Notes under the pieces: generated by a model
The model's database searches: none
What the model saw: the letters and a program-made list of their open reading frames with translations, nothing else
What the model was told of the DNA's origin: nothing
Translations under genes and position numbers: made by a program
Shown: piece after piece, positions 5,937 through 10,041 of the stretch
Position numbering within the stretch: the first letter of the stretch is position 1
Layout: every line of letters begins with the position of its first letter
Source: JBKEDG01 sp047973085
GTDB lineage: Bacteria > Bacillota_I > Bacilli_A > JBKEDG01
DNA length: 10,041 nucleotides
Assembly: GCA_047973085.1 (NCBI GenBank)
Contig: JBKEBI010000069.1
Location: 1-10,041 of the forward strand
Reading direction: 5' to 3'

Positions 5937-6218
5937 CTATAACCAATTAAAATTACTAAACTGCTCGTTTTCCTTTAAAATTTTATTTAGTACCCCACAA
6001 CTAACATTCGCCTTTAACTGACTTTCCATATTATGACTATAGGCAATTTCTGCTAATTGAAGTGCAATTTTTTGCCCTCTATAGTTTGGATCAACAAATA
6101 TAAACGTATAATCAATATAATTATTATACATTTTATATTCTACTCTACCAACAAGAACATCTTCAAAATATAATTCTAATTGTAAAAGCTCTTTATTATC
6201 TACAATATTCTTCTTCAT
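5937..6218 (-). CDS. small GNAT-like (YjdJ-type) N-acetyltransferase domain protein
   Basis: This 93-residue protein looks like the minimal GNAT group typified by E. coli YjdJ (about 90 residues). A beta strand ending FIFVDPNYRGQKIALQLAE (about 40-57) matches the acetyl-CoA loop, and ANVSCGVLNKILKENEQF (70-87) matches the group's conserved C-terminal Cys region (Cys74 here). The loop reads RGQKIA where most GNATs have R-G-x-G-x-G/A, so one glycine is Lys50 and another Ala52; acetyl-CoA binding may be weakened. Substrate unknown. The ATG overlaps the pheT stop by one base (TAATG) and GGAGAA (6227-6232) precedes it, so it is the third gene of the pheST operon. The link to phenylalanyl-tRNA synthetase may be incidental. 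Family call moderately sure, activity unproven. Confidence 0.75.
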   Translation of the reverse strand: MKKNIVDNKELLQLELYFEDVLVGRVEYKMYNNYIDYTFIFVDPNYRGQKIALQLAEIAYSHNMESQLKANVSCGVLNKILKENEQFSNFNWL

Positions 6219-8611
6219 TATCTTAATTCTCCATTATAATAAGATCTAAAACAATCAGTAATTAAATTTAATTTATCAGAGATAATATCCTCAGATAAAG
6301 TTTTATAATCACTTCTAAATACAAGCCTAAATGTCAATGACTTTTTACCTTTTAATTTTTCATCTTTATAAATATTATACAAATTAATATATTCTAGTAC
6401 GTCAATATTTAAGTCATGCACTGATTTAATCATTTCAATAGAATTAATGTCTTCATCAACAACTATACTTAGGTCTCTAGTTACAGATGGATAAATTGAA
6501 ATTTCTCCCAGAGTAAAATTATCTGAAAAAATCTGCTTCAACTCATAGAAGTCTAACTCAAATACATACAATTCATGCTTAGAATACTTAGGATGGATTT
6601 TACCAATATACCCTACAACTTTATCGCTTAAAATAACTTCTGCACTTTGATAAGGATGAAAAATTTCTGGAATATTTTTACTAGGAGCTACTAAATAATC
6701 AATTCCTTCTGTTAGCCCTGCCATTGAAAATAGTTTTTGCAATGCTCCTTTAATTAAGTAAAAATCTCCTTTTATTTTAACATCAAACAATGGTTTTTCC
6801 AAATTAAATCCAGATATTATAGCAGTAATTTTATTATGTGCAATATAGTTACCATCTAATAAATAATTAATTTGACTAATTTCATATAAGCGTACATCTT
6901 GAAATTGTCTTTCTAAATTATATGTAGCAGTATCTATCATTGTTGGAATCAATGATTTTCTAAAGTATTCTCTCTCACTACTTAAAGGATTTTTCAATCT
7001 AATTAACTCTTCATTTTCATTTAAAACAATAGAAGCCTTTTCTTTAGAAGTTAAAGAATAATTAATACATTCACTATATCCCATACCATGTAAAATATTT
7101 TTAATAGTAGTTAATGTGCGATCATAATCTGTAATATAAGAACGTTTTATTTTTGTAGTCGGTAAAATACCTTCAATATTACCTACACCATAAATTCTAA
7201 TTATTTCTTCAATAATACATACATCAAATTGTAAATCTGGTCTTCTACTAAGTTTTTTTACTTTAAATTTGGAATCTTCAAAAGTAAAGCTTAATTGTAG
7301 CCTGTCAAGTATTTTGGCAACTTCATTTACATCAATATTAAACCCAATATATTTAGCTAGTTTGTCATAATTTAAAATTATAGAGCTATCATCAAATTTG
7401 AAATCATTTGCTTCATAAACAACTGGATTAGTACTAAGCTTAGCTCCAGCATACTTAACAAGCAACTCTACCGCCATTTTCATAGCAATATCTACTCTTC
7501 CAACATCAAGACCTTTTTCAAATCTAATGCTTGACTCACTTCTAAAATTATATTTTTTTGAAGTTTGTCTAACTGATTCAGCATCAAATATAGCGCATTC
7601 CAATACAATATTTTCAGTATATTTAGTTACTCTAGAATAATGACCTCCCATTACTCCAGCAAGCGATAATGCAGTTCCTTGATTTGAAACAACAATATCC
7701 TCACTACTTAATTCATATTCATTTTCATTAAGTAACTTAATTTTTTCATTTTTAAAAGCTGACCTAACTTCAAAATTTGTTGTTGCTTTTAATAAATCAA
7801 AAGCATGTAGAGGTTGCCCTGTTTCTATAAGAATATAGTTAGTAATATCAACTACATTATTAATAGGTTTAATTCCACTAGCTATAAGTCTAGCTTTTAT
7901 AAAGTGTGGACTTTCTCCTACTCTAATATTATGTAATGGCATCAGTGAAAAATATTTAACTTTGTCATTTGAAACAAGTAAATTTAATAGGTTGCTATCA
8001 TTTTCAATTTCAGGATATCTAATAGTGCGTTTTTTCAATGGGATATCAAAAATTGCACTGACTTCATAAGCAATACCTATAATATTTAAACAATCACTTC
8101 TATTTGGAGTAAGTGATAATTCAAAAACTGTATCGTTTAATTCTAATAATTCAATAACATTTTCACCAAGTTCAAAGCTATTAGGTAAAATAGCAATTCC
8201 TTCTTTTTGAGAATCTTCAATAATAGATGATGGTATTCCAATTTCTTCCATACTACAAAGCATTCCAGAAGATAATACTCCTCTTATTTTAGTTTCTATA
8301 ATCTCATTGCCGTTAATAATAGTTCCAACGGGAGCATATGCAACTTTTGAATATTCTCTAACATTAGAAGCTCCACAAACTATATCCAAAGTATTATTAT
8401 TTCCTATATCAATAGTACATATTGACAGCTTATCTGCATTAGGATGCGGTGCTACATCAACAATCATAGCTACAATTAGTTCAGAAGTATCTACCAAACG
8501 ATTAATTTTTTCAACTTCAATTCCACTTCGTGTAAGTCCCTCTGCAATTTCTACATCTGTAAGTTTGGCTATATCAATATATTCTTCTAACCATTTTCTG
8601 GATAATTTCAT
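6218..8611 (-). CDS. pheT: phenylalanyl-tRNA synthetase beta subunit
   Basis: The product (797 residues, normal for the bacterial type) is the beta subunit of the cytoplasmic alpha2-beta2 PheRS. Domains in order: N-terminal helix; OB-fold tRNA-binding domain at about 40-153 (PHPNADKLSIC, then CGASNV); the SLTPNRSDCLNIIGIAYEV segment near 166-184; the B3/4 editing domain at about 208-380, with NNVVDITNYI, TGQPLHAFD, SLAGVMGG and RSESSIRFEKGLD; the B5 domain at about 405-475, with RRPDLQFDVCIIEEIIRIYG; the catalytic-like core at about 490-690; and the C-terminal ferredoxin-fold anticodon-binding domain from about 704 (YPSVTRDLSIVVDED). The B3/4 domain hydrolyses mischarged Tyr-tRNA(Phe) in this family, and its usual motifs are present. 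The ATG overlaps the pheS stop by one base (TAATG), with GGAGGTGGG (8617-8625) as ribosome binding site inside pheS. The same overlap joins it to the downstream GNAT gene. Confidence 0.97.
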   Translation of the reverse strand: MKLSRKWLEEYIDIAKLTDVEIAEGLTRSGIEVEKINRLVDTSELIVAMIVDVAPHPNADKLSICTIDIGNNNTLDIVCGASNVREYSKVAYAPVGTIINGNEIIETKIRGVLSSGMLCSMEEIGIPSSIIEDSQKEGIAILPNSFELGENVIELLELNDTVFELSLTPNRSDCLNIIGIAYEVSAIFDIPLKKRTIRYPEIENDSNLLNLLVSNDKVKYFSLMPLHNIRVGESPHFIKARLIASGIKPINNVVDITNYILIETGQPLHAFDLLKATTNFEVRSAFKNEKIKLLNENEYELSSEDIVVSNQGTALSLAGVMGGHYSRVTKYTENIVLECAIFDAESVRQTSKKYNFRSESSIRFEKGLDVGRVDIAMKMAVELLVKYAGAKLSTNPVVYEANDFKFDDSSIILNYDKLAKYIGFNIDVNEVAKILDRLQLSFTFEDSKFKVKKLSRRPDLQFDVCIIEEIIRIYGVGNIEGILPTTKIKRSYITDYDRTLTTIKNILHGMGYSECINYSLTSKEKASIVLNENEELIRLKNPLSSEREYFRKSLIPTMIDTATYNLERQFQDVRLYEISQINYLLDGNYIAHNKITAIISGFNLEKPLFDVKIKGDFYLIKGALQKLFSMAGLTEGIDYLVAPSKNIPEIFHPYQSAEVILSDKVVGYIGKIHPKYSKHELYVFELDFYELKQIFSDNFTLGEISIYPSVTRDLSIVVDEDINSIEMIKSVHDLNIDVLEYINLYNIYKDEKLKGKKSLTFRLVFRSDYKTLSEDIISDKLNLITDCFRSYYNGELR

Positions 8612-9663
8612 TAGAACCCACCTCCATCTCTGCTATTCAACCTCGAAATAAATCTTAAATCATTTGTATAAAAATCTCTTATATCAGAAATTTTATACTT
8701 AAGCATCACAAATCTTTCAACACCTAGCCCAAAAGCAAATCCTGAGTATTTATCAGTATCATAACCAGACATTCTAAGAACTTCAGGATGTACCATTCCT
8801 GCCCCAAGAACTTCAATCCAGCCTGTATTTTTACATATATTACATCCAGCGCCATTACAGTTGAAACAATCAACATCAACATCTAGTGAAGGTTCAGTAA
8901 ACGGAAAGTAAGAAGGTCTAACTCTAATAGTACGTTCTTCACCAAAAATTGCCTTTACAAATTCATTTAAAGTTCCAATCAAGTGAGAAATTGAGATTTC
9001 CTCATCAACTAATAAACCTTCTACTTGCATAAATTGATGTGAATGAGTAGCATCATCTTCATCTCTTCTAAAAACTTTTCCTGGACTAATAACTCTTATT
9101 GGTCCTTTTTCAATATTATTATTCATAACTCTTATTTGCATTGGTGAAGTATGAGTTCTAAGCAAATGTGTTTCACTAATGTAGAATGTATCCTGCATAT
9201 CACGCGCAGAATGATTTTTAGGAATATTTAATAATTCAAAATTATAATAGTCTGTTTCCACCTCTGGACCAGTTATTATATCATATCCCATAGTCGAAAA
9301 AACAGAGCATATTTGCAATTTCATTTTTTCTAGTGGATGAATATATCCACTCTCAAAATAAAAGCCTGGCTGTGTAACATCAATTTTTTCTTTTTCAAGT
9401 CTATTATTTAACTCGATTTTTTCAATTTCATCCTTCTTTTCATTAATGAAATTTTGCATTTTTGACTTAATAATATTTAATTCCTTACCAAAAATGGACT
9501 TATCTTCTTTAGATAAATCTTTTAATTGTTGCATCAATTTAGTAATAATTCCTTTTTTACCAAGATATTTAATTTGTAAATCAAATAAAGACTTAGAGTC
9601 ATTAATTTCTATTATTTCATTTAAAAACTCTTGATAAATATTGCTTATCTCTATGTTATTCAT
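8611..9663 (-). CDS. pheS: phenylalanyl-tRNA synthetase alpha subunit
   Basis: The product (350 residues) is the catalytic alpha subunit of PheRS, which charges tRNA(Phe) with phenylalanine using ATP. Residues 1 to about 90 form the tRNA-binding coiled coil. The class II core follows: MGYDIITGPEVETDYYNFE and HSARDMQDTFY (about 125-161), motif 2 in GKVFRRDEDDATHSHQFMQV (196-214), RPSYFPFTEPSLDVDV (249-264), and motif 3 in FAFGLGVERFVMLKY (309-323). Ala310 matches the alanine that sizes the amino acid pocket in E. coli PheS (Ala294). A CxxC-x5-CxxC cluster (266-277) could bind zinc. Start at 9663 is chosen because GGAGGG lies 4 bases upstream; the in-frame ATG at 9699 falls inside the T-box antiterminator. 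Expression is controlled by the T-box leader. Confidence 0.97.
   Translation of the reverse strand: MNNIEISNIYQEFLNEIIEINDSKSLFDLQIKYLGKKGIITKLMQQLKDLSKEDKSIFGKELNIIKSKMQNFINEKKDEIEKIELNNRLEKEKIDVTQPGFYFESGYIHPLEKMKLQICSVFSTMGYDIITGPEVETDYYNFELLNIPKNHSARDMQDTFYISETHLLRTHTSPMQIRVMNNNIEKGPIRVISPGKVFRRDEDDATHSHQFMQVEGLLVDEEISISHLIGTLNEFVKAIFGEERTIRVRPSYFPFTEPSLDVDVDCFNCNGAGCNICKNTGWIEVLGAGMVHPEVLRMSGYDTDKYSGFAFGLGVERFVMLKYKISDIRDFYTNDLRFISRLNSRDGGGF
8617..8625 (-). promoter_or_regulatory. ribosome binding site of pheT, inside pheS
   Basis: GGAGGTGGG is made by the Gly-Gly-Gly codons at the C-terminus of PheS (RDGGGF) and lies 5 bases from the pheT ATG. Together with the TAATG overlap it couples alpha and beta subunit synthesis. 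Confidence 0.75.
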
Positions 9664-9667
9664 ATTT

Positions 9668-9673
9668 CCCTCC
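9668..9673 (-). promoter_or_regulatory. ribosome binding site of pheS
   Basis: GGAGGG lies 4 bases upstream of the ATG at 9663, just after the U-tract of the T-box terminator. It decides the pheS start against the in-frame ATG at 9699. Confidence 0.8.
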
Positions 9674-9675
9674 AC

Positions 9676-9729
9676 AAAAAAACTTTTAAATAGGAGCACA
9701 AAATGTGCGGTACCATCCTATTCAAAAGT
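9676..9729 (-). terminator. T-box leader terminator hairpin
   Basis: On the minus strand ACTTTTGAATAGGA (9716-9729) pairs with TCCTATTTAAAAGT (9682-9695) as a 14-bp stem with one G-U pair, followed by six further T's (9676-9681). The stem encloses the antiterminator and shares its A1 helix, rather than competing with it through a separate partner as in textbook T-boxes. Confidence 0.75.
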
Positions 9730-9876
9730 ACTTAATTTAGTTAACGAGTTTCCCCGACAAGTATTTCGAATAATCTCCCTACTTGTATCTATGAGGTGAA
9801 TTCATAAAAATTTACTTGTTAGTTTTCACCAAACACTAACTCTCTAAAAAAATAAAAATTTATTACTAATCCTCAA
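9676..9876 (-). ncRNA. T-box riboswitch (tRNA-Phe, UUC specifier) controlling pheS-pheT
   Basis: Minus-strand leader of the pheS operon. Stem I is closed by TGAGG (9871-9875) with CCTCA (9792-9796). Its specifier loop has the AGTA loop-E sequence on the 5' side (9864-9867) and GAA-TTC-A on the 3' side (9797-9803), so the specifier codon is UUC (9798-9800), matching the Phe genes downstream. The apical part reads AGAGAGTTAGTG, TTTGGTG, AAAACTAAC, like the tRNA-elbow-binding T-loop module. Stem III is ACAAGTA/TACTTGT (9757-9786). The T-box core AGGATGGTACCGCAC gives a standard antiterminator (9689-9722): helix A1 AATAGGA/TCCTATT, the 7-base bulge TGGTACC whose TGGT pairs with the tRNA NCCA end, and helix A2 GCAC/GTGC. 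Uncharged tRNA(Phe) should favour readthrough. Confidence 0.93.
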
Positions 9877-9882
9877 TAATTG

Positions 9883-9926
9883 ATTATATACTATATTAGT
9901 TTATAATATTTAAAGCACAAAGTCAA
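9883..9926 (-). promoter_or_regulatory. promoter of the pheS-pheT-GNAT operon
   Basis: TTGACT (9921-9926, minus strand) is a good -35. Possible -10 hexamers are TAAACT at 17-base spacing (9898-9903) or TATAAA at 15-base spacing (9900-9905). A perfect TATAAT lies further down (9883-9888) but has no good -35. Any of these would start the RNA at or just before T-box Stem I (from about 9876). The region lies directly after the 5S gene, so the operon appears to have its own promoter rather than relying on rRNA readthrough. Confidence 0.55.
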
Positions 9927-9946
9927 CAAAAAAGGAAAAAAAGAGC

Positions 9947-9955
9947 AAAAAAAAA
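9947..9955 (-). terminator. T-rich tail after 5S rRNA, likely terminator
   Basis: The minus strand has T9 immediately after the 5S 3' end (GCCGGTC), then GCTC and further T runs. If the 5' end of 5S, outside the window, is complementary to GCCGGTC as usual, 5S helix I plus this tract would resemble an intrinsic terminator for the rRNA operon. Confidence 0.4.
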
Positions 9956-10041
9956 GACCGGCAATGACTAAGTCTCGCACAGAAGTACTACAATTAGCGC
10001 AAAAGTGCTTAACTGCTGTGTTCGGAATGGGAACAGGTGTA
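9956..10041 (-). rRNA. rrf: 5S ribosomal RNA, 3' portion (partial)
   Basis: On the minus strand the sequence reads ACACCTGTTCCCATTCCGAA, then CACAGCAGTTAAGCACTTTTG and so on, matching the conserved 5S loop B/helix III region (CCCAU-CCGAAC-AGUUAAG). It ends with GCCGGTC, the 3' strand of helix I. About 86 bases are visible; roughly 28 at the 5' end lie beyond the window. The helix IV region between GTAGT and the GAGA motif is shorter than in B. subtilis, a contraction also known from Mollicutes 5S rRNAs. It is the last gene of an rRNA operon on the same strand as pheST. Confidence 0.93.

Noticed and set aside
8307..8651. Plus-strand open frame across the pheT start
   Set aside because: It is antisense to pheT and pheS, with no promoter or ribosome binding site; its Ser/Ile-rich composition is typical of a shadow frame.
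9664..9699. Longer PheS starting at the ATG at 9699
   Set aside because: That ATG lies inside the T-box antiterminator and has no ribosome binding site; GGAGGG before the ATG at 9663 gives the normal PheS length.
9797..9804. Alternative specifier codons in the T-box (GAA for Glu, ATT for Ile)
   Set aside because: The GAA is the conserved sequence preceding the specifier, UUC followed by a purine fits the usual register, and the downstream genes are pheS and pheT.
1..10041. Undescribed defence, mobile or biosynthetic system
   Set aside because: No transposase, integrase, phage, CRISPR repeat, toxin-antitoxin, nuclease or large enzyme cluster is visible; the recognised genes are core functions in ordinary operons.

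Overview
The window is a stretch of bacterial chromosome carrying mostly housekeeping genes. It is very AT-rich, with short gaps, strong GGAGG/AGGTGAG ribosome binding sites and the standard code (tryptophans use TGG). A T-box leader, a YeeN-type YebC, an LCP wall-polymer ligase, TmcAL and a 5S rRNA with a contracted helix IV together suggest a low-GC Firmicute of the Bacilli/Erysipelotrichia kind, or a walled relative of the Mollicutes. The LCP gene argues for a cell wall. The species is not identified.

Layout. Bases 1-159 (minus) hold the start of a small membrane-protein gene whose frame is broken by one extra base in a T8 run; an AT-rich leader with an extended -10 lies upstream. Bases 396-2945 (minus) look like one operon: promoter, yebC-family gene, an unrecognised membrane-anchored protein, glpX (class II fructose-1,6-bisphosphatase), terminator. 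An LCP-family gene diverges from it (plus, 3017-3994) and converges on tmcAL (minus, 3997-5130) through a shared palindrome. tmcAL diverges from a plus-strand pair, the DUF177/YceD gene and rpmF (ribosomal protein L32, 5683-5862), which ends at its own terminator. Bases 5937-9926 (minus) form a second operon: promoter, T-box leader with a UUC (Phe) specifier, pheS, pheT and a small GNAT-like gene. The 3' part of a 5S rRNA gene (minus) runs off the right edge, so this operon lies just downstream of an rRNA operon on the same strand.

How the genes fit together. Most of the window serves translation: 5S rRNA, L32 with its DUF177 partner, phenylalanyl-tRNA synthetase under uncharged-tRNA(Phe) control, TmcAL (tRNA(Met) ac4C34) and the YebC-family factor. 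The rest is envelope (LCP, the unknown anchored protein, the broken small membrane protein) and gluconeogenesis (GlpX).

I found no mobile element, CRISPR array, toxin-antitoxin pair, defence system or biosynthetic cluster. The points most worth a second look are the T-box, whose terminator stem looks like a direct extension of its antiterminator helix; the homopolymer frameshift at the left edge; the palindrome that encodes Lys-Glu-Gly-stop on both strands; and the two unassigned small proteins inside housekeeping operons.
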